A stretch of DNA of 31,226 bases. It comes from CBFDCQ01 sp965603355. GTDB lineage: Bacteria; Hydrogenedentota; CAZGCA01; CBFDCQ01. The stretch spans positions 1 through 31,226 of the forward strand of contig CBFDCQ010000036.1 of assembly GCA_965603355.1 (NCBI GenBank), in the 5' to 3' direction. The position numbers and the translations under genes are program-made. The first letter of the stretch is position 1; each line of letters starts with the position of its first letter. Below are positions 23,916-31,226 of the stretch, piece by piece. A model generated the notes under the pieces. It was given only the letters and a program-made list of their open reading frames with translations. It had not been told where the DNA came from and searched no databases.

Positions 23916-24365
23916 ATGGCAAAGAAGTTGTTGTTTGTCATTGTCGGCGTGGTGGCGTTCATAGCACTTTCTCGTTCAGGTATTCTCAAACGAGAGCCGA
24001 TGTCTTTCGACAGGATCGCAGCGCATTTCCAGAAGGACGGGTTCACCGTGACCGATCGCCGAGCCCTCGCGTCCACAAGAGCCGGCGTGGCGGATGGCGA
24101 GTCGATGATGGTCAACGGGATGCGCGTTGAGGTGTCGCGGTACACTAACACGGGACGGCTGAGCATCGACTACGAGAACTACAAGCCGGGCGTCGGCGAT
24201 GGTATAGCGCAAAGCATGGGTATCACGACCCAACTGGGCCTCCAAACGCGCCCGAACAGAGGACCCCAAAGCTACCCGGCAAAGAAAGGCTCTTATCTGA
24301 TCATAGTTTACAGTCAAGATAAGGCGGCTGCGAGAAGAGTAACTGATTCGTTCTCGCGACTTTAG
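23916..24365 (+). CDS. Small membrane-anchored protein
   Basis: The protein has 149 residues. A hydrophobic N-terminus (LLFVIVGVVAFIALS, about residues 4-18) is a signal or anchor. The rest is a soluble alpha/beta domain of about 120 residues, with VSRYTNTGRLSIDYENYKPG and a C-terminal YLIIVYSQD strand. I do not recognise the family. It starts at ATG 23916 behind GAGGAGGTGAACGAG; a longer open frame back to 23847 lies inside the promoter region. It is 72 nt after the inactive M16 gene and could still be read through, but has its own promoter candidate. Confidence 0.7.
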   Translation: MAKKLLFVIVGVVAFIALSRSGILKREPMSFDRIAAHFQKDGFTVTDRRALASTRAGVADGESMMVNGMRVEVSRYTNTGRLSIDYENYKPGVGDGIAQSMGITTQLGLQTRPNRGPQSYPAKKGSYLIIVYSQDKAAARRVTDSFSRL

Positions 24366-24418
24366 CCGGAAGACTAGAAGGACTGGGAGTCGCTATACCA
24401 GACAGGGAGGTGAATCGC

Positions 24419-24613
24419 ATGCCGACGTTCGAGTACCACGCGATCCGTACGGACGATGAGGAGGAAAAATCGTTCGTGGGTGGAGTAGTTGTGGCACGGT
24501 CACGTTCGGAAGCGAAACAGAAGTTGCGCGAGCGCGGATTCAAAGCGACGATGCTCAAGCAGGCAAGAGGGATGCTGGGTGTCCTGAGGTGGTTTGAGGC
24601 GGACATACGCTGA
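24419..24613 (+). CDS. Orphan GspF/PilC N-terminal-like small protein
   Basis: The protein has 64 residues. The start MPTFEYHAIRTDDEEE, then GGVVVARSRSEAKQKLRERGF, resembles the first 60 residues of type II secretion inner-membrane protein GspF/PilC (MPxFxYxAxD..G....V.A.s..eA...L...G). The remaining roughly 340 residues of GspF are absent, and no other secretion gene is nearby. It may be a free-standing cytoplasmic domain or a remnant. The ATG at 24419 follows GGGAGGTG at good spacing; a GTG at 24410 is in frame but overlaps that site. The ribosome site argues that it is expressed. Confidence 0.6.
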   Translation: MPTFEYHAIRTDDEEEKSFVGGVVVARSRSEAKQKLRERGFKATMLKQARGMLGVLRWFEADIR

Positions 24614-24795
24614 CCGTCGAACTCACCAATCGGATGTAATCTCTCGCTTGGCGCGTCCGCACACCGAACGCGGTCCATGCAAGTTCCGACACACTTCCGC
24701 CGCCGGCCCCAGCGGCAACAGCCGGCTTACATCTCGCAGTGCCTGGGGTACAACCCGGAGGGCCATCAGAAGGATACGGGAAGGAGGATTTTGGA

Positions 24796-25530
24796 GTGAA
24801 AGTACTGGCTTTCAACAGCAGCCCGAACATGGGAAAGGGCGCTACGGCATCGATCCTGGACCCATTTCTCGAGGGGATGAAAGAGGCGGGTGCTGAGGTT
24901 GAAGTGGTTTATGTGAGCAAGTTGAACATCAAACCGTGCGTCGGGTGCTACGCGTGCTGGCTCAAGACGCCGGGCAAGTGCGTGCACAATGACGATATGA
25001 AGAGCGTTCTATCCAAATTGCAGGGAGTGGATGTTCTCGTGCTCGCAACACCCGTCTACGTGGATGGGATGACCGGCACCATGAAGGTCATGATCGACCG
25101 GTTCATTCCCGTGGGGGAACCTTTCATAGAGATCCGAGATGGCCATTGCCGCCATCCCGGTCGGGACGGCGGCGGGACGGGCAAACTGGTGCTCGTTTCG
25201 GTCTGTGGTTTCCACGAGATAGACAACTTTGACTCCCTACAGGTTCACGTGAAGGCCATGTGCAAGAATATGGGGACCGAGTTTGCCGGTGCGCTGCTGA
25301 GGCCCCACGGCGCGGCCATTCCGTTCATAAGGAAGATGGGACTTCCTGTTGACGATGTGTTCGAAGCTGCAAGAGAGGCCGGACGCCAACTAGTGCAGGA
25401 CGGCAAGATAGCGGATGAGGTTTTGGCGACCGTCAGCCGCGAACTCGTGCCTCGCGATGCATACGTGCAGACCGCCAACGCGTTCTTCAAGCAGACGCTC
25501 GACGCTCTGGAGAAGAAGAAGGGGGACTGA
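24796..25530 (+). CDS. Iron-sulfur flavoprotein, NADPH-FMN reductase fold
   Basis: The protein has 244 residues. The FMN-binding flavodoxin-like start MKVLAFNSSPNMGKGAT is followed by a compact cysteine motif C48-x2-C51-x2-C54-x7-C62, the spacing used for the 4Fe-4S cluster of iron-sulfur flavoproteins. The loop ATPVYVDGMTG matches the FMN-binding region. Such proteins transfer electrons between ferredoxin or NADPH and small acceptors; the partner here is unknown. GTG at 24796 is chosen because AAGGAGG lies upstream and the product begins exactly at the fold start. It is 182 nt past the GspF-like gene, in a stretch with no clear element. Confidence 0.9.
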   Translation: MKVLAFNSSPNMGKGATASILDPFLEGMKEAGAEVEVVYVSKLNIKPCVGCYACWLKTPGKCVHNDDMKSVLSKLQGVDVLVLATPVYVDGMTGTMKVMIDRFIPVGEPFIEIRDGHCRHPGRDGGGTGKLVLVSVCGFHEIDNFDSLQVHVKAMCKNMGTEFAGALLRPHGAAIPFIRKMGLPVDDVFEAAREAGRQLVQDGKIADEVLATVSRELVPRDAYVQTANAFFKQTLDALEKKKGD

Positions 25531-25593
25531 CAGAAGCCCAGCAATGTACGAGCGTCTCGCCCGCCGTTCGCGGGTCCGTTCCGCCCTTCGTTT

Positions 25594-25614
25594 GGTCGGG
25601 CAAGATGCCCGACC
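25594..25614. repeat. REP palindrome between convergent genes
   Basis: GGTCGGGCA and TGCCCGACC pair perfectly around AGA. A second imperfect hairpin (GTCGGGCT with AAGTCCGAC at 25638-25659) touches the DUF362 stop. The pair may act as a bidirectional terminator or simply be a repeat. Confidence 0.7.
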
Positions 25615-25658
25615 TACCTGGTCTTGGCGTGCGGTGCGTCGGGCTCTGAGAAGTCCGA

Positions 25659-26681
25659 CTACAAGAGCACGCCTTCTTGATGCCCAAGCTTGACAACCTC
25701 GATCTTGGACAGGTCGCTCGTCCCGAGATTGTACTTTGTGTCGGCGATCATAAGGTGCTTAATCGGCGGCTCGATCGGCCAGTGCTCGCCTCTATACTCG
25801 TCGCGTTTCGCCTGCAGCATCTTCGCAATGACGATATCCACCGCGACGGGATCGGTCGATACGAACAACCCGTTGTAATGCCAGGCGTACCTCGGGTCAA
25901 CCTGTGGACCGCCGTGGAACAACGGTCTGAAAGCCTCCACGATATTCAGGGTGCACTTCTTTCTGATCTCGGGAATCCACGCCAGCTTGGCCAGGTCGGC
26001 GCAGCTGTCTCGGTGAAGATCATAGAATACCGCCTCCGGGTCGCCGGTTATGGGCAGCTCCCGGGGGTGCATTCCCCCGACCCAGTTCTTGACGGCAATC
26101 CCGACACCGGAAACGCGGTGCACCTTCGTACCCGGCACGTTCAGCAGCACCGTACACGTCTCCGTCGCGAGTTTGCAGTAGCGTCGCGAGTCGAACGAGG
26201 CTATCTTGGTACGCTTGGCGGCGTCGGCACCCTCGAGACCGACACCGTACTGCGCGCGATCCCACGTGTATATGTTCTCCTCGGGAACACCTACGCGGAG
26301 CACGGCACGTACCATCGCGCGAAGCAGTTCCGGATTCGTGGGTGTTATCATGACATTCGCCTTGACCCCGACGATGTCGGTAGGTTTCACGAAGTGACCC
26401 CACGCGCTCGTCACGTCGGCCTCGCCCGTCAGCGCCTGCATTGCCTGTGCAAGCATGGCCTCGACACGTTCAGGGTCGGCCCTATGCTTTTCATCGAGGA
26501 CCTTTTCGTCTCTCACGAGGACGACCTTGGCCTTCGACCCGGCTGCTTCCTGTGCCGACGCGGTTCGCTGGCCGACGGCGAGCCCGACACCTGCACCCAC
26601 TGCGGCGTTTCTGATGAAATCCCGCCTCGTAAGACCGTCATGGCCTTGAGAATGTCCGGTTTCTGCCATATGTTCATTCAT
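25659..26681 (-). CDS. Tat-exported DUF362 protein
   Basis: The protein has 340 residues. A twin-arginine signal (TRRDFIRNAAVGAG, RR at 19-20) directs folded export, usually of cofactor-bearing proteins. The rest is a DUF362 domain: VKPTDIVGVKANV, the region LLNVPGTKVHR, then GIAVKNWVGGMHP and STDPVAVD. The usual ferredoxin-type cysteine motif of some DUF362 proteins is not visible here. The function of the domain is not established. ATG 26681 follows AGGAGAGGG. Its start overlaps the stop of the DUF6599 gene by one base (TAATG), so they are translationally coupled. Confidence 0.88.
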   Translation of the reverse strand: MNEHMAETGHSQGHDGLTRRDFIRNAAVGAGVGLAVGQRTASAQEAAGSKAKVVLVRDEKVLDEKHRADPERVEAMLAQAMQALTGEADVTSAWGHFVKPTDIVGVKANVMITPTNPELLRAMVRAVLRVGVPEENIYTWDRAQYGVGLEGADAAKRTKIASFDSRRYCKLATETCTVLLNVPGTKVHRVSGVGIAVKNWVGGMHPRELPITGDPEAVFYDLHRDSCADLAKLAWIPEIRKKCTLNIVEAFRPLFHGGPQVDPRYAWHYNGLFVSTDPVAVDIVIAKMLQAKRDEYRGEHWPIEPPIKHLMIADTKYNLGTSDLSKIEVVKLGHQEGVLL

Positions 26682-27625
26682 TATTCCCTCTCCTCTCTCC
26701 CGGAGGCTCTATCGAGCACCATCCCACACACTTCCTGATCCGGCGCCTCGAAGACTAGCGCCAGTGAGTTGTCCGTCAACTTCACGCCACAGAACGTGCC
26801 GTTCTCAATGCGCTGTATCGCGACCGGCTCTGCATCGTCCGCCGCCTCGTCTCGTTCCAGGTACGTTTGAAGAAAGTCCCGAAACGCTGTGGATGCGGCC
26901 GTATCGGTCGGGTACTGCACCAGCATCACACGTACGACACCGTCCCCGACGCGGTACCGGTAGGAGATTGCATCCGTGCTCTCGTTGAGATGCAGCACGT
27001 TAACGTCAGCCAGGTAGTATATGTTGTTGAGACAAATCTGTTTATGGAAGTACTGCAGGCTTTCCGGAACCACGCCCGTCGCAGGCACGCGGTTGACGAT
27101 ATCAGGCTTATCGCCGCGCTCCTCAATCTTATTGGCAATGCTCTGGCCGATCCGAACGAGAAGCTGCTTGATCTCGTCGGTGTCGTTTTCCGCCAGAATC
27201 CGCACGAAAAACGCGCCTTTCCAGAACTTGAGCAATCCGGCGGCGTAGACCGCCTCATGCCCAACGTCAGGATGGGAGCCTTCGGAGTCAAACGAGTAAA
27301 GGCCGTAAGCGTTCTCGGGACGGTCCACCTCGTATATCTCAACGGCGACCTCCGAGCCGTCGGCAAGACGGTACTTGGCCGCGACCGCGTCCCGGAAGCC
27401 GTAAGCGAAGTAAAGTTCTGCCGCGCCGTTAATGAACTCCACTAGCCGCTTGCCCGCAAATTGCTGAACCGGTCCCGCACGCGCGATACCCCCGATTTCG
27501 CGCTCTTGAGGCAGCATCTTTTCCAGCTTGGTTCCCACGTGGCAACCGCCATTCTGGAAAGCGCCGCAGATCGTCACCGCAATCAGCAGCACTTTCCCGT
27601 ATCTTGAACGTCCAGGACCAATCAT
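26681..27625 (-). CDS. DUF6599-family exported protein
   Basis: The protein has 314 residues. A hydrophobic N-terminus (VLLIAVTICGAF) and Cys in GGC near residue 28 suggest export, perhaps as a lipoprotein, although the lipobox is poor (NGGC). I recognise DUF6599 from FINGAAELYFAYGF, VEIYEVDRPENAYGLYSF and LKFWKGAFFVRIL. Two related halves (about 40-165 and 185-300) are likely. The function is unknown. A good promoter lies upstream, and the DUF362 gene follows with a 1-nt overlap. The pair probably acts together at or beyond the inner membrane. Confidence 0.85.
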   Translation of the reverse strand: MIGPGRSRYGKVLLIAVTICGAFQNGGCHVGTKLEKMLPQEREIGGIARAGPVQQFAGKRLVEFINGAAELYFAYGFRDAVAAKYRLADGSEVAVEIYEVDRPENAYGLYSFDSEGSHPDVGHEAVYAAGLLKFWKGAFFVRILAENDTDEIKQLLVRIGQSIANKIEERGDKPDIVNRVPATGVVPESLQYFHKQICLNNIYYLADVNVLHLNESTDAISYRYRVGDGVVRVMLVQYPTDTAASTAFRDFLQTYLERDEAADDAEPVAIQRIENGTFCGVKLTDNSLALVFEAPDQEVCGMVLDRASGREERE

Positions 27626-27651
27626 CCGACGTGAAATCCCCTTTGCAGCGA

Positions 27652-27681
27652 ATTATAGACTGTGCCGCCCCGTCACGTCAA
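27652..27681 (-). promoter_or_regulatory. Sigma-70-type promoter for DUF6599/DUF362
   Basis: Minus-strand TTGACG (27681-27676) and TATAAT (27657-27652) have an 18-bp spacer. Transcription would start near 27645, about 20 nt before ATG 27625. Confidence 0.75.
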
Positions 27682-27833
27682 GAAAGGCCCGGCGGACCCG
27701 GCCGCAGTTCGCGCTAAAGTTTTCCCCAAACCTGCCGAAAACTAAGTGTGAGGGATCAATGTGCTGGGCTTTCCAGGTGGTTCTACCGATCTCCTCGTTT
27801 ATCTGGGCCGGTGGTGCCGGAAAGGAGCAACAA

Positions 27834-29195
27834 ATGGGAGCCGTCAACTTTTCTTTATCACAACTACCTATGCCGAACCTCGCGTTTCAACCGCCTCCGG
27901 TTTTACCGACTGCGGATGCGCAACAGGAGGGTTCTCCGCCGGCCGACGGCGCGGGAACGGTGCTGCCGTCGAATCAGCAACTGACCGATACCAGCTGGGC
28001 CACATACTCGCTCGAGAGTCTCAGTCTGAACGCGTCGCGGTTGGCCCTGCAATCCTCCGATAACGGCAATCAGGTCAACCTGCAGGCCTCACAGATCGAG
28101 GTCGATGCGCTGGCGATGTCATTGCGGTCCGAGGACGGCCTGATAGAGTTCTCGCTCAGCTCGTTGACGATGCGGGCATCGCAGCTGAACCTGTCGTTCG
28201 CTCAGGAACAGCGCGCGGAACGCGCACAGAAGTTCATGCACAACATGAACGGGCTCGCCAAGGGCATCGGCGCACCGCACGCCAGCCGTCTTGCGGTATC
28301 CGCAGAGGCCCTCACACTCAGGTTCACATCGTCCGCCGCTATCTCCGAATCCGCGCTCAACGGGTTCGAGAACGGCGCAACGACACTTGCCGGTATGGAT
28401 TCCAGCGTTTTCACGGACTTTCTGGTGCTTTTCCGCACATTTCTCGCCTCATCCGACCAAGAAGCGTCGGAATTCCTGGAAGCGCTGAACACTTTCCTGG
28501 AGGAGATGTTTGGAGTCGCGTCAGACGCGGCGGAGGAGGATGTACAGGCCGATGTCGACGCGGCTCTTGCCTCCGAAATGGCGCCGCAGGGCGAAAGCTC
28601 GGGTTCGATACAGGCGCTGTTCGAACAGATCGAGATCAGGTACACGCGGGTCGAGGTCTCGATGGAGAGCGGTCAGCGGGATAAGGCGGACCCGCTCGTG
28701 CTCGACCTTGACGATGACGGTGTCGAACTCACCGACGCCGCTAACCCGCAGCAGTTCGATATACGTGGCGACGGCACGCCCACAGCCGTACAGATGCCGA
28801 CCGGCGGCGACGCGTTCCTGGCCATCGACAGCAACGGGAACGGCAGGATCGATAGCGGCAAAGAACTTTTCGGCGACCAGCACGGCGCTGCGAACGGGTT
28901 TGCGGAACTGGCCAAGTACGATACCAACCTCGACGGGGTCCTGGACGTTACGGACAAGATCTACGAGCAACTTCTGCTCTTCGGCGACCTCGACGGCGAC
29001 GGTAAAGCTCGACCCGACGAGTTCACCAAACTCAGCGATGCCGGTATCACCGCTATAAACCTGCGGTACCAGGAAACCGCTCAGGCGCTGGCCGGCGGGA
29101 ACGAGATCGTCCAATCCTCACAATTCACCCGGGACGACGGATCCACAGGCCACGCCGCCGATATCATGCTGCAGACTTTCTCTATACTGGCGTGA
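27834..29195 (+). CDS. RTX-like calcium-binding protein without signal peptide
   Basis: The protein has 453 residues. The N-terminal half is Ser/Gln/Leu-rich and helical. From about residue 285 comes DPLVLDLDDDGVELTD, then DSNGNGRIDSGKELFGD (about 331), DTNLDGVLDVTDKI and DLDGDGKARPDEF. These are EF-hand-like Ca2+ loops in the order found near the C-terminus of RTX hemolysin-type and other secreted toxins. No Sec or Tat signal is present, so a type I-like or other export is possible, or the protein is intracellular. ATG 27834 is chosen because AAAGGAG is ideally placed; the open frame back to 27528 runs antisense through the DUF6599 start. No adjacent transporter genes are seen. Confidence 0.82.
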   Translation: MGAVNFSLSQLPMPNLAFQPPPVLPTADAQQEGSPPADGAGTVLPSNQQLTDTSWATYSLESLSLNASRLALQSSDNGNQVNLQASQIEVDALAMSLRSEDGLIEFSLSSLTMRASQLNLSFAQEQRAERAQKFMHNMNGLAKGIGAPHASRLAVSAEALTLRFTSSAAISESALNGFENGATTLAGMDSSVFTDFLVLFRTFLASSDQEASEFLEALNTFLEEMFGVASDAAEEDVQADVDAALASEMAPQGESSGSIQALFEQIEIRYTRVEVSMESGQRDKADPLVLDLDDDGVELTDAANPQQFDIRGDGTPTAVQMPTGGDAFLAIDSNGNGRIDSGKELFGDQHGAANGFAELAKYDTNLDGVLDVTDKIYEQLLLFGDLDGDGKARPDEFTKLSDAGITAINLRYQETAQALAGGNEIVQSSQFTRDDGSTGHAADIMLQTFSILA

Positions 29196-29204
29196 CACCA
29201 AGCG

Positions 29205-29304
29205 TTGTCGGGGGAAACCTTTCTAGACAGAAAGGTTCTCCCCCGTACCCCTTTCCAAAGACTTTTGGATACCGCTGGCCGTTCGCTGCGGCGCACGGCC
29301 AGCA
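29205..29304. repeat. 100-bp repeat, copy A
   Basis: About 91% identical to 30377-30476. It contains a long hairpin (GGGGGAAACCTTTCT paired with AGAAAGGTTCTCCCCC, one bulge) and a second hairpin, GCTGGCCGT paired with ACGGCCAGC. The first hairpin sits 10 nt past the stop of the calcium-binding gene and could act as its terminator. Confidence 0.85.
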
Positions 29305-29312
29305 CCTAGCGA

Positions 29313-29344
29313 CGCGTCATTCCCGCGAAGGCGGGATTCCAGGA
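29313..29344. repeat. REP-type repeat (TCATTCCCGCG form)
   Basis: GTCATTCCCGCGAAGGCGGG-type sequence, with CCCGC and GCGGG arms. The pattern is common in REP elements of many bacteria. It lies directly after repeat copy A. Confidence 0.65.
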
Positions 29345-29361
29345 AGGGTGTTGAGGATTGA

Positions 29362-30201
29362 TCACGAAGTGTCGACGCCCGTCTGTCCCGCTCTTGCCGC
29401 ACGTCGTCTTCTCAGGTAGCGGACGCCGACCACGACCAGGGCAGGTATGAGCGCTAATCCGGTCACATACCCCCCAGCCTGCGAAACCCACTCGAGTGCA
29501 GCCAAGGGCTTCATCGTCAGATGCACAAATGTGAGAAAAAGCAGCAGCGGCGGCCAGGCGAATGCGGCCGGGACGACCAGCGCTTTGAGTAGTACTCTTC
29601 GCTTACTGCTCGCGCAAACGGCGGCCATGCTCGCGAAGACAATGGCACCGAGAATGGCTCCAAGGATAATCCTCACGAAAGTGAGATAGAGGTCGCCGGG
29701 GCGGGGCGTTGGCGGTGCAATGAAGCACCCCAGGAAAGCACCAACGACGCCCATGACCCTCATCCAAATGATTATGTTCGCCCGCCTCTCGCTCTTCCAG
29801 ATATGGTAGGCGACAATGCCGGTCCAGAAGCCAAATATTAAGAAGGGCGTAGTGTATTCCAGGCTGAAGGCCGCCTTGTGGAAAGTACTGAAAGGAAGCA
29901 GTCTCGCTACGAGGCCCCAGACAACGAAAAGTACGCCGACGGCGGACCCCGTCTGGAGGGCCTCTTTCGACAGTATCCGTTCGCCGCTTAGAGCACCTAC
30001 AGCGTTTTCGGACGTGTCGATTGTTGGCTCTTCAGCCTGTGTGGGCGTTGGAAGAGGCGCTTGTTCCTCTTGGGCGTGCGGCCTTGTGTTCCTCTTGCCG
30101 ATCTTTACACGTTTTCCGCACGAAACGCACGTTCCAGTGCTGCCGAGGGCGCTCTCAGACACCCTCATTTCCTGTCCGCACTTGCATCTGACAAGCAACA
30201 C
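29362..30201 (-). CDS. Zinc-ribbon multi-pass membrane protein
   Basis: The protein has 279 residues. An N-terminal zinc ribbon (CKCG at 6-9 and CVSCGK at 25-30) is followed by a Pro/Glu-rich linker to about residue 75. Five to six hydrophobic helices then follow, with SAVGVLFVVWGLVARLL, TPFLIFGFWTGIVAYHIW and GLALIPALVVVGVRYL among them, and a basic tail. The zinc ribbon is likely cytoplasmic. The start is GTG at 30201, with GGGGG about 10 nt upstream; TTG at 30198 is possible too. A promoter is present at 30254-30283. The function is unknown. It is flanked on both sides by copies of the 100-bp repeat. Confidence 0.78.
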   Translation of the reverse strand: MLLVRCKCGQEMRVSESALGSTGTCVSCGKRVKIGKRNTRPHAQEEQAPLPTPTQAEEPTIDTSENAVGALSGERILSKEALQTGSAVGVLFVVWGLVARLLPFSTFHKAAFSLEYTTPFLIFGFWTGIVAYHIWKSERRANIIIWMRVMGVVGAFLGCFIAPPTPRPGDLYLTFVRIILGAILGAIVFASMAAVCASSKRRVLLKALVVPAAFAWPPLLLFLTFVHLTMKPLAALEWVSQAGGYVTGLALIPALVVVGVRYLRRRRAARAGQTGVDTS

Positions 30202-30253
30202 TCGTTATGTATCCCCCTGCCACTCCGTCGCCCAACGCCGCGCATTTCCGCCA

Positions 30254-30283
30254 ATTCTAATCCAATTCTGCCTATCTCGTCAA
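30254..30283 (-). promoter_or_regulatory. Sigma-70-type promoter for zinc-ribbon membrane gene
   Basis: Minus-strand TTGACG (30283-30278) and TAGAAT (30259-30254) are 18 bp apart, about 55 nt before the start codon. Confidence 0.6.
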
Positions 30284-30310
30284 TCGAAAACGGTGGGGTC
30301 CGGCCTTTTC

Positions 30311-30562
30311 CGTCGTCATTGCGAGCGCTAGCGGAGCAATCCCAACCGTTAGGTAGGGGGGGCATCTTGCCCGCCGTTATCGGGGGAAACCTTTCTCAGC
30401 AGAAAGGTTCTCCCCCGCACCCCCTTCCAAAGACTTTTGGATACCGCTGACCGTTCGCTACGGCGAACGGCCAGCAAACCTAGATTGGTACGTCGTCCGC
30501 CGAGACGGACTCCTCGCAATAACGACGATTAGCCGGTGGTAGGGGCACGATTCATCGTGCCC
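30311..30562. repeat. Nested repeat cluster
   Basis: CGTCGTCATTGCGAG (30311-30325) is the inverse of CTCGCAATAACGACG (30513-30527), 14 of 15 bases matching. Between them lie a CGCTAGCG hairpin, a GGGCATCTTGCCC REP unit (about 30356-30375) and copy B of the 100-bp repeat (30377-30476). A further palindrome, GGGCACGAT/ATCGTGCCC, is at 30543-30562. No gene is seen in the 405 bases from 30202 to 30606. Confidence 0.75.
30377..30476. repeat. 100-bp repeat, copy B
   Basis: Differs from copy A at about nine positions. Some changes fall in the second hairpin, where CCGTTCGC-TACG-GCGAACGG is paired in this copy. Retained pairing suggests that structure matters. Confidence 0.85.
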
Positions 30563-30606
30563 GAGAAGGTTCCATGCGACGTATGCGGGTTTGATGAATC
30601 AAACCG

Positions 30607-31059
30607 CTACGCTTGCTCATCCGGATGCCAGCCCTTGAACGGTCGCCAGACAAGGTAGGGTTTGAGCGTACCGTCAGGCAGCTTCTCGTAAAAGTGGCGG
30701 CCGGTTTTCGCGTATTCGGTCCCGCAGCGGCAGCGGAATAACTCGTGTTTTTTTATACGCCCTGTACGCTCATAATCGCCCGACAATACAAAGCGGTCGC
30801 CAGCCTTACATGTGCCGTTGCGGCACGGCGGAAGCCATGGTATCCCCAGCAGGCACCACCCCTGTAAGTAGAGAGCCGCGTCGAAAAACACTGTGCAGGC
30901 GACAAGAGCAGCCAAGAATCCAACCGGAAAGCCTATCAGGAAACCTATGGCGCCGAACTTCTTCCCCGCCCATAAGGCAGCGCACAAACCTCCAGCGCAG
31001 AAGAAAAGGAGGAACATCAGATCACGGAGACCTACAGCGCCTCTCTCATTCCTCACCAT
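30607..31059 (-). CDS. Small membrane protein with cysteine-rich C-terminus
   Basis: The protein has 150 residues. Two hydrophobic segments (about 12-30, DLMFLLFFCAGGLCAALWA, and about 38-55) are followed by a domain with C-x4-C (PPCRNGTCKAGD) and a C-x-C-G (FRCRCGTEY), which probably form a zinc site. The end carries a Tyr/Trp/Pro-rich stretch. No family is recognised. ATG 31059 follows GGAGGAA. An in-frame start at 31179 lies upstream of the promoter candidate at 31132-31161 and is therefore rejected. It resembles the adjacent zinc-ribbon gene only in general layout. Confidence 0.75.
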   Translation of the reverse strand: MVRNERGAVGLRDLMFLLFFCAGGLCAALWAGKKFGAIGFLIGFPVGFLAALVACTVFFDAALYLQGWCLLGIPWLPPCRNGTCKAGDRFVLSGDYERTGRIKKHELFRCRCGTEYAKTGRHFYEKLPDGTLKPYLVWRPFKGWHPDEQA

Positions 31060-31131
31060 TAGTTCCTCCGACCGCCGATAGACACTGGACTTCAACACTT
31101 GTCGCTCACCTTTCGCTCCCCTCCCAGCCGA

Positions 31132-31161
31132 ATCATACTCATACCGTATGAATTCCGTCAA
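31132..31161 (-). promoter_or_regulatory. Sigma-70-type promoter for last gene
   Basis: Minus-strand TTGACG (31161-31156) and TATGAT (31137-31132) with an 18-bp spacer. It lies about 75 nt before ATG 31059. Confidence 0.65.
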
Positions 31162-31185
31162 GCGTGTTCCCTGTGTCAAGACTCT

Positions 31186-31226
31186 TTAGAAATGTCCTCT
31201 ATGTTAACGCATTAGAAATGTCCTCC
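31186..31226. mobile_element. Probable edge of an IS481-type element
   Basis: TTAGAAATGTCCTC occurs twice (31186-31199 and 31212-31225), 26 nt apart, at the window edge. Repeated AAATGTCC-type sites of this kind are seen near the ends of IS481-family elements, from memory. The element itself would lie beyond the window, so the call is tentative. Confidence 0.4.

Noticed and set aside
25677..26738. 353-residue plus-strand frame over the DUF362 gene
   Set aside because: Antisense to a clear Tat-DUF362 gene and has no plausible product.

Overview
The window is a 31-kb stretch of high-GC bacterial chromosome with 25 protein-coding genes. I saw no rRNA or tRNA genes, no CRISPR array and no phage genes. 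The organism looks like an uncultured, Gram-negative-type bacterium, perhaps of the Planctomycetes/PVC or Hydrogenedentes kind. The basis is a giant parallel beta-helix surface protein with thrombospondin-type-3 repeats and a CFI-box C-terminus, a Tat-exported DUF362 protein paired with DUF6599, ECF sigma and c-di-GMP signalling genes, and many short palindromic (REP-like) repeats between genes. This placement is inferred from gene content and is uncertain.

Layout. 1-2700: a TPR protein and a secreted HEAT-like protein. 2742-5103: dnaK, preceded by a long inverted repeat, then a small two-helix membrane protein. 5195-6196 (-): a winged-helix/iron-sulfur protein, followed by a REP-rich gap and gpsA (+). 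7806-9485 (-): a c-di-GMP pair, HD-GYP then PilZ, behind a near-consensus promoter. 9730-13269 (-): an ECF sigma factor, its membrane anti-sigma factor, a DUF4097-type envelope protein and a glycine-zipper lipoprotein. 13629-18212 (-): the 1527-residue beta-helix protein. 18620-20307 (-): a Thi4 thiazole synthase with cysteine at the sulfur-donor position, followed by a DUF6775 archaemetzincin-like protein. 20529-23843 (+): a HAD phosphatase and two M16 peptidases, one with and one without the zinc site. 23916-25530 (+): a small exported protein, an orphan GspF N-domain-like protein and an iron-sulfur flavoprotein. 25659-27625 (-): the DUF6599/DUF362 pair. 27834-29195 (+): an RTX-like calcium-binding protein without a signal peptide. 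29362-31059 (-): two zinc-ribbon membrane proteins embedded in repeats. The right end shows what looks like the edge of an IS481-type element.

How the genes work together. Several units carry readable sigma-70 promoters (TTGAYN-like -35, 16-18 bp, TATAAT-like -10), and these fix many start codons. The ECF operon probably senses envelope state and makes periplasmic and lipoprotein components. HD-GYP and PilZ form a c-di-GMP turnover and read-out pair. HAD and the M16 pair form a translationally coupled operon. The thi4-DUF6775 unit is the most intriguing: a probable single-turnover thiazole synthase sits next to a protein whose metallopeptidase motif appears degenerate.
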